Shown: positions 34,765-49,203 of the stretch, in pieces
How positions within the stretch are numbered: position 1 is the stretch's first letter
Layout: each line of letters begins with the position of its first letter
Assembly: GCA_004154925.1 (NCBI GenBank)
Contig: QJNS01000161.1
Location: forward strand, 62,001 to 126,000
Origin: Monosporascus cannonballus
Taxonomy: Eukaryota; Ascomycota; Sordariomycetes; Xylariales
Length of the DNA: 64,000 bases
Direction: 5' to 3'
Position numbers and translations under genes: made by a program
The notes under the pieces: generated by a model
Databases searched by the model: none
What the model saw: the letters and a program-made list of their open reading frames with translations, nothing else
What the model was told of the DNA's origin: nothing

Positions 34765-37700
34765 CGATTTCAGCAAAATAAGATCTTATCATAAACGAAA
34801 TAATTACTAAGATAATTACCGAAACCGCAAAGAACGATTAAACAATTTTTAAAAAAAACTTATTAATTCTGAGGAAAATACAAATATATAATATATACGT
34901 ATAGGCTATCTTCGAATATAAAAAGAACCGATCTAATTTCGCTTAATAATAACTAATATACGATTTTTTCGAGTTTAAAGCTAATTAATCTAATCTGGAT
35001 ATAATACAATTCCCGATAATATTTTAAAACCAAGCAATTAATAAAAAGATTTCTATTTAGAAAAATATTTCAAAATAATTACATAATTTCACTAATTTCC
35101 CTAATTATTTTAGGGATAAGATAAAATATTATAATTATCGATAGAAAATCTTTAAAGGATTAGAAAAATTTAAACCTAATATTAACCAAGATTTTATCCG
35201 TTTTAATACCCCGGACGTATCTTATTTTACGATAATCTTAAAACTTAATCGACCGGAGCCCGTTATTAATTAAAATCGTATTATTAAGATTAACATATCC
35301 TAGTTTGTTATAAAAAACGGCAAGCTATTTTACAAAAAAACACTTTTGGTTAATTGGCTTTAGAACGACCTTATTAAAAATAAAAATATTTGGCACCTTA
35401 AGAAAATCTGGGCGTTAAAAGTCGATATAAATAATTAGCCCCCTATATTTACTAATATTATGCTAACAAAACGACCTAATAAGAAGAAAAAAAAATACCG
35501 GCAAAACTATAAAAAGAAATAAGGTTAATAATAATAAACTTATACAAAACGAACCTTTATTTCTAAATGTCGAAATAAGAATATAAACAGATTATACCTT
35601 TAGCCATGGTAAATTAATTAATAAAAAATTAATAACATATTAAAAACTAAAATTTACGAAAATACCAAAAGAATTCAAAATCACTTGGTCGAAATTAATT
35701 AAGGTTTGCCCGGACTTTAATAAAACTTTCAAAAATGTTATAGCCGTAAAAACCCTAAAAACATTAAATTGCAGGAATAAGGAAATAATCAAAATAACGG
35801 AAGTAAAAATCCGCAACTTTGCACCTATTAAACCATAACACACGTCTAAAATCCTGATTATAAATATTAAATATAAGTCAGAAAAACAAAACGAAACCAA
35901 CATTTTATTTATACAGCAATATAATCCGACCAAATACATTATTTCGTTATTCTAACTTGTCGTTAAAATTGTTTTAGAAAAAAATTTTAAATAATAATAT
36001 TATTGATACCGGAACCGAATCGAATATTATAATTCTATCGTACGTTAAAAAATAAGTTAGTAATATAACAAATACGGGTTTTTATATGGAATTTAACTCT
36101 TAAAAAAGGACCAAGTTTAAAGGCGTAATTAAGGCTCCGATTGAATTAATTAGTCGATCACTTATTATTCCTTTTTTTATTATCGATAACAACCGCGTAA
36201 TATAACTATTAATATTGGAACTTAATTTTATAGCGAAATCGAAAATAATATTAAACATAGACCCAAAAATAATAAAAGAAATTCTGAAATTCGGTTCGAC
36301 GAAAATTATCATTTCCTTAATATCGGCAAGGCGAATTAGCCGCAATATCCGTACGGATAATTAATCTGAAAAAGTATAGCCGGTAAACTTATAACCCGTC
36401 TTACTGGCGTAAATAGGCCTAATAACGAAAAAACAAATAAATCCGCTCTAAGCCTTTATATGTTTTCGATTAAGGAAATATCCCTTAATTAAAATTATAA
36501 AATAATTTAAAAAGTCATAAAAGATAAATTAAACTTTAAAGACAAAATTTTGAGATAATTTAATAACGAAAAATTAGCATATACGTTATATGGAATTTTA
36601 TAGAAAAAGATATATAATAATATTAGGGAGAAAAAAACGGTTCAAATTAATATTATATATAAGCTTAAATAGAAGAAAATAGTTTTTATCGATAATATAC
36701 CACCCGATAAATCAATATTATCTGGGGACCCAAATTAAAAAATTAAAAAGCTTAAAAAATTATATAAACGATCAAAAAATAAGGAAATATCCTAAATAAA
36801 CTTAGCATACCATTACCGGCATTATTTTCTAGATTTATTTCGATACCTCCCGGGATTCGATTAACCGAAAAAAAACTAAGGTTTTATTTAATCAAATTGG
36901 CAACAGGTTTACCCGTATAAAGAAAGTCTTTTTTAAGGAAATATTATTCCGAAAAAAAGCTGCCTTAAGATAGAATTAATAGGAATATAGTAAAATTAAA
37001 GAAATTATCGTATCTCCTTACGAAATCAAAATTATTCCTCATAAAGCATAGCAAGTTAAAAGCATTGTAATATTAGCTAGCATAAAGGACAAACTGATTA
37101 ACGTATTGCAAATACGTATCGAAAAAGGAATATTTAAGTAATTGCATATTACGTACCGAAATACCGACTTCTTTATAAAGAAAAAAAAAGGTAATTTACG
37201 ACTAATTAACTTTATAACGAAGCTAAACGCTATTACTTTACGGGATATATTTATGCCAGAAAACTGCGACAAATTTTTTGTAAATTTCGGTACATATTTT
37301 TTAATTTTCTTTGTAAATTTTTTCTTTAAATATAATTAAGTTATTTTAGCTTTTATTAACAAAGATATAATAACGTTCGTAATACCGTTAGAATTATTCC
37401 GATATACCATTACGCTTATGGGGTTTATTAATTCTGTAGCTTATTTCTGTTATATAATCGAAAAAATCCTTTATAATCTAATATCCAAAATCGCGCGGAT
37501 ATTTATAGATAACGTTAATATTAAGAGATTAAGGACGTAATACGATAATACTAAGATTTTCTCCGAAATTCGACGGTTCGTCTTTAAATATATTATTAAT
37601 ATAAATAAAACCTTTTTTAATTACAAGTTTGCCGGAATTACGATTAACATATAAAAATCCTAATAGTATTACAAATTTGCGGTTATAATTGGATTTTTCT

Positions 37701-40250
37701 ACGGTACGAATAATTATCGACCTAATACAATTAAAATAATAAAAATTTTGGAAATTCGTTCTTATAAAAACGTATTAAAGGTTAAAACTTTTTTAGAAAT
37801 TACCGTTTATTATCAGATATTTATTTTGTATTATGCTATTAAGGCAAAACTTTTTACTTATTTACTTCGCAAAAATAAACCTTTTATCTGAGGCCATAAT
37901 TAAAAATATGCTATAGAAATGCTTAAAAAGAAATTTATAACAGTTTTAACCCTAATTATTATTAATTATAACCCCGGAATAAGAAAAATTATTATAAGGA
38001 CGGATTCGTGCAGGCGAAATTTCGAAAGAACGTTAGATTAGGTAATTAAAAACGTAAAGCATCCGGCGCGCTATAAAAGTAGTACTTAAAAAAAGCCGAA
38101 CTAAATTACGATATTATTAAGTTAAAAAAATGATTTATTTTTAAAAATTTAAGGTAATTTCGAAATTATATTTATGGAATTCGATTTACTTTAAAAATTA
38201 ATATTAAAATATTAATTATATAAATTAATAATTTTATAAGTTTGTTGCTCGGTGTTTTATTAATTTGTTAAATTATATAGATTAAGTTTTTTCGATTTTA
38301 AGATTAAATATATCTCTGGTAAAAAAAATACGGCCGTTAATAAATTATCGAAAAAACCAGCCGGATTTTTCAATGAATTAGACGATTAATAGGAAAAAAA
38401 ATTGATAATTTTATTAATATCTAGTTAAACGTTATTTGGCTAATTCTTATAATCGGAATAACTCAAATAAAAAAGAAAAAATCTTTTATTAGGATTTAGT
38501 TTAAACGGTTGCAAAAATACGTAAAATTTCTAACGATATTAAAGCTTTTTAATTAATTATCGGATGTAATAATAAAAAAGGGAGTAATTTTTAAAATCGA
38601 AACCTTAAAATGTTTTGTCTAAACCGGTATTTTATGGCGTAAAACGGAAAAATAATATAGCAGTTATAAAGTTGTTAATAGCGAATAAGAATGCCTAATA
38701 ATAATTAGATAATATTATAAGAATCATGGTTATAAAGAACGGGATACGATATATTAACATATAATTGCTTTATATTATTAGCGTAATATATATGGGCATG
38801 TACGGAAATTAATCCGTATTTACGTTCCATGCCAGAAAGCTGCTAATCGACGTTTCGAAAAAAATTATGGCTTTTTAAATCCTTTAGATATCGTAATTCT
38901 CTGGGTTATTAACGTATAATTTATGCTAAACGATAACGGGTATAAGGCGATTATTAAAGACCGATACAAATTATCCAGATATCTTAAAGTTAAAGCCTTA
39001 CGTACGGTTATTTTTATGGTAATTAGGAAGTTTTTAAACGAATATATTTTTTACCGATACGGAATTCCGATTAAAATTAAGATCGATAAAGGATTTAAGA
39101 ATAAGGGAGAAGTTACTAAAGTTTGTAAAATATTTGGGATTAAGCGAAAGGTTAAAGTTATATACGTTATTTGGCGGTAAGGATTAATCGAAAAAGGGTA
39201 TATCCTAATCGTTAAAAAACTAATAAAAGTAATAAATAATACGAGTAAAGGATGGGTTAAGTTTTTACCTAAAATAATGTTTGCAGATAATAGTATTATA
39301 AAAAATTACGGTTTTAGCTTTTATAAGTTATTGAACGGTTAAAAGGCGTTTTTACCGGTCAAGATTATGGTATTGGTATAGAAAATTATGGTATAGGGTT
39401 TTAATATATTAATAGGAAATTTAATTATATAATAAATTAAATTATTAGAACGTAAAACTAATAACGTTACCAAAGTAATGAAAATAATTATTACGTAATG
39501 CCGTAAGGTTACTTAATTTACTAATTAAAAAATAAAAATAAAATATAACTTTGGCTTATAAAAATTAAGAATTTGATGATATTTTATAATATATTACCAT
39601 ATATTAATATATCCAAAAGAAGAAAGTTAAATTACCGATAAATAAAACCATATTTAATTAATAATTTAACTAGCTAAGGTATTTACCGTTTGAAAAAAAT
39701 TAATAAGATATTATTATGGGAAATTTTCTTTACTAATAAATTAAAGTAATTTGTTAAAAATAAAAAAGGATATTAGAAATCGGTTAATTTGTAAAAGGAT
39801 AACTGGATAAGATTATTACCTAACGAACTTAATTAATTATATAATATTACAAGCCAAACGTTAAATAGCACAAATATCAAATTACTACAAAATTAATAAT
39901 TTAAAATTATAAAACTTATTAAAATAAATATTAAAATTTGAATACCGAATGAACGTTTTTAAAATTATGCAATTATAGATAATAATAATATATACGAAAC
40001 CGATTAATCGGACGGAAGGAGAAAATTATTGTAGTTATTAATAAAATATTAGTATATAGGAAAAGATATTAATTTATTCTTTTACCGAACCTTTAAAATT
40101 ATTAAGATATTAGGATAACGACTTACACAAATCTCTTAAAACATTGCAAACTTTAATTATATAACAAAGATCGGTAAGCTTTTTTTTTAATTAAACGTTA
40201 AAAGAAACCGTTATTAAATTCGTAAAAAACCATATAGTTTAATTTATGAA
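34765..40250 (+). pseudogene. G2 host element, third segment: gypsy protease, RT, RNase H, integrase
   Basis: Plus strand throughout. After gag-like sequence (to about 35600) comes a retropepsin, DTGTESNIIILSYVKK, with the catalytic Asp at 36004-36012. Reverse transcriptase runs about 37130-37880: ITYRNTDFFIKKKKGNLRL, then TLRDIFMP, LMGFINSVAYF and ARIFIDNVNIK; the box is the FIDD type of one fungal gypsy lineage, here FIDN. RNase H follows (DFKIKYISGKKNTAVNKLSK near 38300). Integrase has YKAIIKDRYKLSRYLKVKAL and RYGIPIKIKIDKGFKNKGE (38923-39180), with Asp to Lys-flanked decay but clear family likeness. Many stops; inactive. Confidence 0.8.
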
Positions 40251-40559
40251 TATTTAATTTGATTTGTGACTTGTTTATAAAACGCGTTTGGAAATCTTTA
40301 AATTAATTATCCTTAAATATGTATTTATATTTATTAATTAACTTGACATAATTATTATAGAGATTTTCCGCGAAGTTAAAAAATGAGATATATCCGAAAA
40401 ATGAAAATATTCCGCAGTTTTAAAACGATTTAAAAATATAATAACGTTTTTTACAAAGTTCACAAAGTACCAGATTAGGTATTTTAAAAGCCTGAATAAA
40501 CAGCTTATTTACGTACCGAGGGTCCTTAACAAAATATATTATAAGTTAACCTAAAGGAC

Positions 40560-41793
40560 CGGCGCGGGTAATTTCGATAAATATAGCTTTTATCCCGGGC
40601 TTACTTTTAGAAAATAGCATTTTGATAATTGGCGACTGGGCGTTAGCAGTTTCCCAAAAATTGGCACCAGTAATTCGCCATTTTAAGAACTAACTAGCAA
40701 CGGGACTAGAAGTAAACGAAATGGATATTATTTTAAGTATTTATTATTAATTAGAACAAAATAAGTTATAATATAAAAAATGGCTTATTTCGAAATACTT
40801 AAATGTAACATAAATAATAACCGCGTTATTATTTTAAATATCGATCATATATTAGAATAAAGAAAACGGATATTGGCGGAGATCTAATTTATTAATATTA
40901 ATAAATAGACCAGGGAGTTAATTAATAATTTTTAAACTGGAAGAAATTGATAAATTTAAGGATAACGAAAATTCTTTCACATTAATATTAAATATTAACG
41001 TTATTGATCGGTAATTCTCAGAGAACTGCTCGACGGTATCTGAGATTGGGAAAACGGCCGGATTATTTTTAATGGATTGCTATATTTTTTGTTAAAGATA
41101 ATAAGGTCTGGGCAAAAATGAATTATTTATAATTAGAGTTATAAAAAGAAAGTAATTATTAGCTTTAATAATATTGCGAAACCGATACCCAAAAAATGAT
41201 GTAACTTAGATATAAGAATTTAATAATATATAGGATTTTAGCTTGTACGAATATCAAAAAAGTTCATCGAAAATTTATTATTACGTTAATATTAAGGAGC
41301 TAAAAGTTTATTTACCTTGCGAATAAAAGGTTTAGCAAATATAGGATATTTTGAAACTTTAAGAACGCGACGATAATATGCTAAAAAATGATCAAGGTTT
41401 TGGAGATTTTGATCATATCGAGCTTGATTACTTTTAACAGTATCGGAAATATTATTCTGAGTTAACGGATAACTTATTTACTTGGTTAATCCCGTAAGAT
41501 CCGTATTAATACGGGAACCCTAACGTTTAAAAAATTTTAACAGTCTGAAAATATCCATAATAAACCGATTAAACGTGCTAAATAAAAGAGAAAATGTATA
41601 TAAATGCAAATATCGATATACGTAAATAGGAGATAAATATTTTTAATAATAAGGGATTATAAAAGTTAAAACTTAGAAAATGTAAAATAATAATACTTAT
41701 AAGTAATTAATCGGAAACGACAACAACGTATAGTACTTTCTTTAATAATATTAAATAAAAACTTCCTGAAATTTTTTCGGCGTATCAGAATTT
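40560..41793 (+). pseudogene. Unrecognised plus-strand ORF relic downstream of the G2 integrase
   Basis: A single plus frame can be followed through RIP-type stops: LKVYLPCE.KV.QI.DILKL, DDNMLKNDQGFGDFDHIELD, YRKYYSELTDNLFT and ETTTTYSTFFNNIK. The stops are mostly TAG or TAA where Trp would fit. It does not resemble gag, pol or a chromodomain that I know. The frame reaches the G4 insertion at 41794 and may continue after 49203. It could be an extra gene of the G2 element or of an unrelated older element. Confidence 0.4.
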
Positions 41794-41999
41794 TGTAAGA
41801 TAATAGATAGCTGTAAGCTGGGTGAGATGATCTCCGACTAATCGTAAAGTAAATTCCAAAAAGTGAGTATATTAGGTTATTTCCATCTGGCGTTTCTTAT
41901 TAGCTACCAGATGGTGGATTTATATTAATAAGTAAGTCGGTGGCTAATCGGTAACTAATCGGTTACTAGCCTTATCCTTATAAGGGCTATATTCTTATA
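41794..41999 (-). repeat. 3' LTR of G4
   Basis: 206 bp, plus strand TGTAAGATAATAG ... TATTCTTATA, matching 48998-49203 and the better preserved solo LTR at 17782-17987. Confidence 0.94.
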
Positions 42000-42016
42000 A
42001 TTATTTCCCTTTCTTA

Positions 42017-45000
42017 AGCTATTAATCTTTAATAACATTATTATTAATTTGATATAACGTATTTTATATATTTAATTATATATATTTGCTGATAACTTTT
42101 CGTTATATTATATTGAAAATAATTGCCGTAATGATTAATATCTACCATACTACGTAATTAATTATGCTCCGCTCAATTTCCTATTATAATCCATTTTTAA
42201 CCCTATCTTATTTGTTTTTTTTTCCCTTTCGCGCCTATATTTCCATTTTTTCTGCATACGCATTCCGTTCGGTTTTTCGTTTTTCTTTAGTTTTATTTCG
42301 GTTTTTCTATTTATTTTACATATTATTTCCGTTCGTTATATTATTTTTTCGTAAGGAATTTCCAAAAATATAATACTTTAATATTAATATAAATTAAAAG
42401 CTCCTTTAATATTATTCCTTTAACGTCGATAATAAAATAAATTTTAATCGTATTATAAACGGCAATAAATTGTATTATATTTACGTAATATAACGATATT
42501 TCGATTATTATACGGTTTACGTTTAAATTCCGAACGCCTTAAATTACGTTATAACTAATTATTATTGTAAAATCTTTTGCGTAATAAGTAATTATTTTTA
42601 ATATTATTAATATCGTTATTTAATTTTCGTTTAAATTCCGATCGTCCTTAAAAATGCCGCCTAAACAGTCTCTTAATTCGGTATCGATAATTAGGAATTA
42701 ATCGACGAATTCGAAAAAACTTGTATTGCGGGTACCTAGTACGAACGTTTTAACGTAATTGCAGTCGATCGTCGATTCGATATCCTTTGTAAAACCGAAC
42801 TTACCCTTAATATAATTATTATTAAGGAATATCGTTTTTTAAATATAATGAAAATTAATTTCCGATCGTTCGTTATAATTGCGAAAATCTAATCTTAATA
42901 CCGTTTTATAAGTTTGTAAATTTAAGTTCTTTTTATAAATATTATAATTTTTTTTATTATTCCGCAATTAGTTTTTAATTAAGCGTAATTTTAAAATATT
43001 TCCATAAATAAGGTAATATTTGAAAACCGTTATATTGTTACGTTTTTTACTTACAAATATTTTCCATTTATTTTTTAACGTTTTAACGAAATTTTAATAC
43101 TTATTAATAATTATAATTAAAAAACGGCTTTATCCGGCAAAATTATTATTAAACCTAAATACGTCAAACGTTTTAAAAATAAATTTTTATTTCCGATTAA
43201 TAACAAATTATATTCTGGTTATTTAGGCCTTATTTTTATAAGAAATAAAACGTTCTTAAATTCCTTTCGGATTTTGCGCTTAATAAATTTAATAAATGTA
43301 TTTGTTTTTTGCCGTTATATATTTCCTAATTATTTTCTAATATTTTTCTGCTAATTTTCTAAATACGTCTATTAAAAACTAATTAACCTAAAGCTTAATA
43401 ATTAGATATAAAATTTTGTTTTCGAAATAAAAATTTAATTTTTTTATCGTTTATAAATTTTAACCGGTTTACGACAAAATAATTATTTATTAAAAACTTA
43501 AAAACAATTATGTAACTAAATACTCCTGTAATATTAATATCTTAATTTTATTTATAATTACTTTTTGTAATTTCTATAATTATTAGGCGGTTAATTTCCG
43601 ATCGGGTTATTATTATTTTACGATTTTTAAGTTATCTTATTTTCTATATACGTATTTAATTTTTTATTACGTTATAATATCTTAAACGTATATATAAAAT
43701 ACTTTCGAGATTTTTACGTGTAATATTTAGCAGGCTAGCTTTTTTATTTAATCTAATATTTGTATTGCCTTTAGTTATTTCGATAACGGACGATATTTTT
43801 TATTATTTATTTTTCCTGTTCTTTTATTAAGTCCGATAACGTTATTTAAACGTTATCCCGTTCTTAGTTATATTATAGTTTTAATAAAAATATTGAAAAT
43901 ATATTATGTATCGGTTAATATTTAATAAAAAGAATTATTCCGTACGCTTAAAAACCTGTTTACGTTTTAATTATAACCCGGATATATATAAATACAAATT
44001 TCTTATTTTTAAACTTAAAGTTTTTAATCGATAAATTTACTTACTACTTTAATTAAAATTCTATAAACATATAACGTTAATTATAATATTTTTTCTAAGC
44101 TGCCGCCGTTGTCTCCTAATATTCATATATTATTTAACGAATAACCGTTATTTTTAAGGCGTTTTTTAACTTTTTATATTTATATTTTCAATTTTTACTT
44201 AAAGTATTTTATTATTTTTAAATAATACCTATATAAGGCTTCAAACGGAAAACGGTAGGTAAACGCGTTTCGCGCATTATTATATTCGAATTCCGCATTT
44301 CGTAATAACTTTATTTAATTATCTTAATACTTAATAACGTAATTATAGAAATAATATTTTAAAATTGGATAAATACGTTTCGTTTATTTATCGGTTTGCA
44401 AATAATAAACGGTTGATATTTACCGCTTTATATTTTGCTTTTTGTAAAATTTCGCTCAAAATTAGCTTATTAATAATTTATCTTTATTATTAATAATTCC
44501 AGCCAGCATATTAAATTTGCACTTTACCTTATTATAAAGCAATCGAGCTAATTCGGTTACGGTCAAGGTTTTAACCGTAAAAATAAATAATTTTAATTTC
44601 GTAAAGCGGTCGACGATCACCAGGATTATATCATACTTTAGCCGGTTTAAATCTAAGTTTTTAGAAAGTCCTATAATAAAATTTAACGAAATTTCTTAAA
44701 AGAATTACTTAAGTAACCGCAAAAGCTATAATTATCTATATAGTTTATAACGTAATTTTATTATACTGTAACAATTCGAATATTACTTAATATATTTTCG
44801 GATATCGTTTTCTATATTTTCTTAATAAAACCTTTTAATTATTAGTTTTAACGTACGGATATATCTTATATATTTTATATCTGGATTATTATAATACTAA
44901 TTAATTAATTAATTCTGTAAAACGCCCTATAATAGAATTACGAATTTATTCTAATAATATAAAACCTTATGTAAGTTTAAAAAATATTTTTCTTTTATTC

Positions 45001-48000
45001 CGGCTTAACGTTTAATTATCCGTATTAACTTTATAATATTTAAATCTTTAATTTACAACCTTCGAACCTAATTATAAAACTATCGAAAAACTTTCGACTA
45101 AAATACCATTTTATTTTTAAATAACCTTTTTACCAAAAAACGTAAAACATATTAATTATAAATAATAATCTTAATATTAATTTCGTCCTTCTTAAAGTCT
45201 TTAAAATCCGATCGTAATACGGTTATAATTTACGATTGCTGTTATTTAACCGTTAATCGTATTATTATTACGATTTGCATTTGTATTAATATTTGTAAGT
45301 AATAAATTTAGCAAATATATAATTTCTTATTTTTTTTCCCTTAAAAAGTTTCTTTGATCGTATAATAAAAGTTTTTCGTTTTTTTTACGCAAATAATAAT
45401 TACCTAAATTTCCGTTACTTAAAATTTATTTAGAAATTTTATAACGAATAAATTTTGCGTTATTTTTGTAAGGCCTTTTGCCTCTTTGTAATACTTTAAA
45501 TCGCGTTGTATATTTGTAACCGTTTTTCGTACGTTTTCCAGTATATTATTCGTAAATCCGAATTTTTTAACCAATATAAATATTACGTCTTTATACGCGA
45601 TTTCCCTTAATATATAATCCGGGCATTAAAATAATTTATTTGCCAGATTAAAAACGTCCGGTCGATATTAGATCTTAAAATCAAATTATATAAAACGGTA
45701 AACCTATCGGGCTAACCTCTTTTTAAGGTTACGCGCCGGCGCCTTTATTATATCCTTTAGCGCTATATAATTAATAAATATTAAAAAAAATTCTAATACT
45801 TTCAAAATATTACCGTTAATGTTTTAAGCTTTTTATGATCGCCAATAATTCTTATTGCTTTATAACTTATTATTTTTCGGTTAAGCTTAATTTTCGCAAT
45901 TAATATATAATTAGGCGTTAATACTTTCCATATTTTTATAAAAATATTCTTAATATAACTTTTACTAAAGTATTTATTTTAAGCTTAATATTTTAACGTT
46001 ATCCTAATATCGGAAAATAGTTATTAACTAAAAGGCATTTTTTAAGCTTTAAAACGCCCTTTTAACCTTTTTACGTTATCGGAATTTTATTACTTTTCTT
46101 TTACCTTACGCTTTTTTTAAAAGCTTAATAATAAATTCAATAATACGCGAATAATAAGCGATAAACTTTTAATAAAAATTCGCAAATCTCAGAAATACTT
46201 AAATATCATAAATTAATTTTAATTTTAACTATATTTCGATAATATCGACTTATCGGCGGTTTATTTCCAAACCGTCAGTATTAATTATAAATTTTAAAAA
46301 TTTTATCTTTTTTTAAAAAAAATTCGTATTTAAACGTTTTGGCAAATATTTAATATTATAATAGCCGTTCGTAAATTAACTAGAAATATTTTATATACTT
46401 TTTTTCGTTATCCAAATAAATAAATATATTATTTAAATATATTATATATATATAATTAATTAATCCAGTTAATATATTATATATATAAGCTTAAAACGTA
46501 ATTTACGTATTAATAAGACCAAATAATATAACCATATATTTAAATTGCTTATATCGCATTCAGAAAATAGTTTTCCATTAATCGTCCTTTTTAATTTTAA
46601 TACAGTAATAAATATCTTTAAAATTAATTTTCGAAAATACCTTAATTAACCTTAAACGATTTATTATTTTTAAAATTAAAGGTAAAGGATATCGGTTTTT
46701 TATCGTTACCCAATTCAACTCTTTATAATCGACGTATAATTAGAAATTACCGTTTTTCTTAAGTACAAATAATATTAATATCTTTACGTTCGTTTTCGAA
46801 TAACGTATTTGGCCTACTTTTAAGTTTTTTCGGGTATATTTTTCGAATATCGTTTTTTAAGTTTTCGAAATAAGGTAAATTAGGCCAAATGAAGGCGTTT
46901 TTCTTAGGATTAAATTTATTACATATTTTACCCTTAATAATTAAAATATTTTTCTCGTTATTGTTTCGGAATATATTCGCCAAAACCTTTTTAGATATAT
47001 AAAAAGGTCGATTGTTCTCTATTTTTGTTATTTTTCGAATTCCGGGATATTTAACTTTTCGGCTAAGTTTATCAAATTAATAATATAAATTTATTTATCG
47101 GAAAACGTTAAATTTACGATTTTCTATTTATCGACCTTTTATAATAATCCGTATAACTATTAATATATAATTATATTTAACAAAATCCTTAATTTATTTA
47201 TTTCGGGTTTAAATAATAAAAGATCGGGCGTTTTCCGATTTCGGTATATTATAAAATAAATTTACTTAAACTTTTATTTGTTTCCATTATTATTTATTAT
47301 GTTAACAGAAATCTTATAAGCTTTATAATACTTAATATACGTACCATTAACGCTAATAAAACCCGGAATATTTACGGAAATTAATTAAAAATTAAGCTTT
47401 TTTATTAATTTTCTATTTATAATGTTTATTTGTACTTCGGTATTTATATCCATTTATACTGCTATATCTCCCGTACCTTTTTAATAAATACTCTTTTTTT
47501 TTAAAAAAAAAGCGGCTTTATTTTAACCGTTTTATAATTATTAGCCGAAATAAATTAAACGTATACGCTTATTCCGACTCCTTTTTTAAGTTTACATCTA
47601 AGAATTAAATTGATTTATCGTTATATATTATGATATTTTATACGGCTTTTAGAGGTCGATTTTCGTATAACCGAAATAATAAAGTTTTCGTATCTTTTTT
47701 TAATTAGTAATTTATGTTTTTATAGCTTGGTTTTTTATAATTATAATATTGAAATAGGCCCTTATAAAAATTAAGGGTATTAAGTCGTACGGATTTGCTC
47801 CGATCGAAATTAAATCGGCGTTTATCTGCTTTTCGAATATAAAAACGTTTACGGTCCTTATTATTCTTATATAACGTCTTTAATTTGCTTTAGAGATTTT
47901 TTTCCCGAAAACGTTAAAGGAAAATCGTTTATCTTTATTAATACCTTTAACGAAAAATAATTAGTTTTTTTTTGCCTTTTTTCAAACGTTTTGATAACGT

Positions 48001-48990
48001 TTTGTTTTATTTGCTATATTATTAATTCGTTTCACTTTAACGTTTTTTCGTAATAGGGTATTTCGTAACTTTAATATTAATTTATAAAAGTAATTAAAAG
48101 CATAACGTTTATTATCCCGATTATTTTTAGGGCTAAGGGCGTTTGTAAATTTTATTTTATAAATTAGAAACCTTTATTTAACGTAAAAGTCCAACAGCGA
48201 TTAATCGGATTATTATCGTAATTCTATAAATTGTTCCTTATATTTCTTATCTAAAAAGTTAAGATTTACATAATCTTTCTTAATTAAAATTTATAAATCT
48301 TTTATTTTTAATCTTTTCTTATAATTAAAATAATTAAACGTAACGTGGTATAATCGTTAAACGTTCGTAATAAAAACGTTTACATAGCTTATAGCCTATT
48401 AAATATAAGTAAAAGTATTTCGCCTTAGCCTTTCGGCATAAGCTTCCGTAACAGTTTCTATTTAATTTTTTTTAATCGATACGCGTTCGGAAAACTTCGG
48501 ATAATTGTAACGCGGTATTTATTTATCGCCCTTAGGCTTTTATAACAATATCGCAATTAAGTTATAAAGCTTTGGTTTTTTAACCTATATTATTATTTAT
48601 TATTCGGCCAGTTATCGGAATAATTTCGAATGTTATTTGTTTTATTAACGATTAATTTCCAAGATCTGGTTATTATTAAGAGGCTTAACCTCTTTTTGCT
48701 TTAAATTTCAGAACGCGTTCGTTATATTACGCCCGTTTTCCGACCGTTTAGTTAACGGTTATCGGAATACGTTCTTATTGTATATATAAAAGAATTTATG
48801 ATCCCGGAAACCGTAATTCTTTATTTTTTAAGGCTTTATTATAAGCTTTTTAACCTGTTTTTATATCGTAATTGATCGTTTATCGGTTAAGTTCCGATCG
48901 GCGGTCTTTTCGATTAGTAATCTAAATTTGTTTTGCAGTCGGCGAGCTTTATTTTTAGTGGTTATCGTGTTACCTTTTATGGTAAAGATG
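42017..48990 (-). pseudogene. G4 gag-pol relic
   Basis: On the minus strand reverse transcriptase runs from about 46760 to 46200. It begins with sequence matching VDYKELN-type RT block (complement of about 46700-46770), followed by KKPISFTFNFKNNKSFK and YCIKIKKDD, the expected PLPLISE and YHRIRIKEGDEW blocks in decayed form. Integrase has IILVIVDRFTKL at 44600-44636. Gag should lie from about 48950 to 47700, and protease near 47400, but neither shows a clear motif. Between integrase and the 3' LTR (42017-44200) is about 2 kb in which I see no domain. The plus-strand ORF at 42164-42373 is Phe/Tyr-rich noise. Confidence 0.7.
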
Positions 48991-48997
48991 GAAAAAT

Positions 48998-49203
48998 TGT
49001 AAGATAATGGATAATTATAAGCTGGGTAGGGTGATCTCCAGCCAGTCGTAAAGCAAATTCCAAGAAGTAAATGTATTAAGTTATTTCTATTTGGCGTTTC
49101 TCATTAGCTGCCAGATAATGGATTTATACTAGTAAGTGGGTCGGTAGCTGATTAGTAGCTAGTTGGCTATCAGCCTTATCCTTATAAGGGCTGTATTCTT
49201 ATA
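48998..49203 (-). repeat. 5' LTR of G4
   Basis: 206 bp, TGTAAGATAATGG ... TATTCTTATA, followed by AATTT. Confidence 0.94.

Larger units (their letters stand above)
41794..49203 (-). mobile_element. Ty3/gypsy element (G4), minus strand, complete, 7.4 kb
   Basis: 206 bp LTRs, AATTT duplications (41789-41793, 49204-49208) and a minus-strand purine tract beside the 3' LTR (about 42000-42016, AAGAAAGGGAAATAA). The minus-strand interior shows RT and integrase motifs. It is strongly RIP-decayed. It interrupts the plus-strand reading frames of the G2 stack. Confidence 0.94.

Noticed and set aside
42164..42373. Phe/Tyr-rich ORF that looks like a membrane protein
   Set aside because: It lies antisense within decayed G4. 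T-rich decayed DNA gives Phe, Leu and Ile codons by chance, and no conserved motif is present. The same holds for ORFs at 32768-33253 and 59572-59796.
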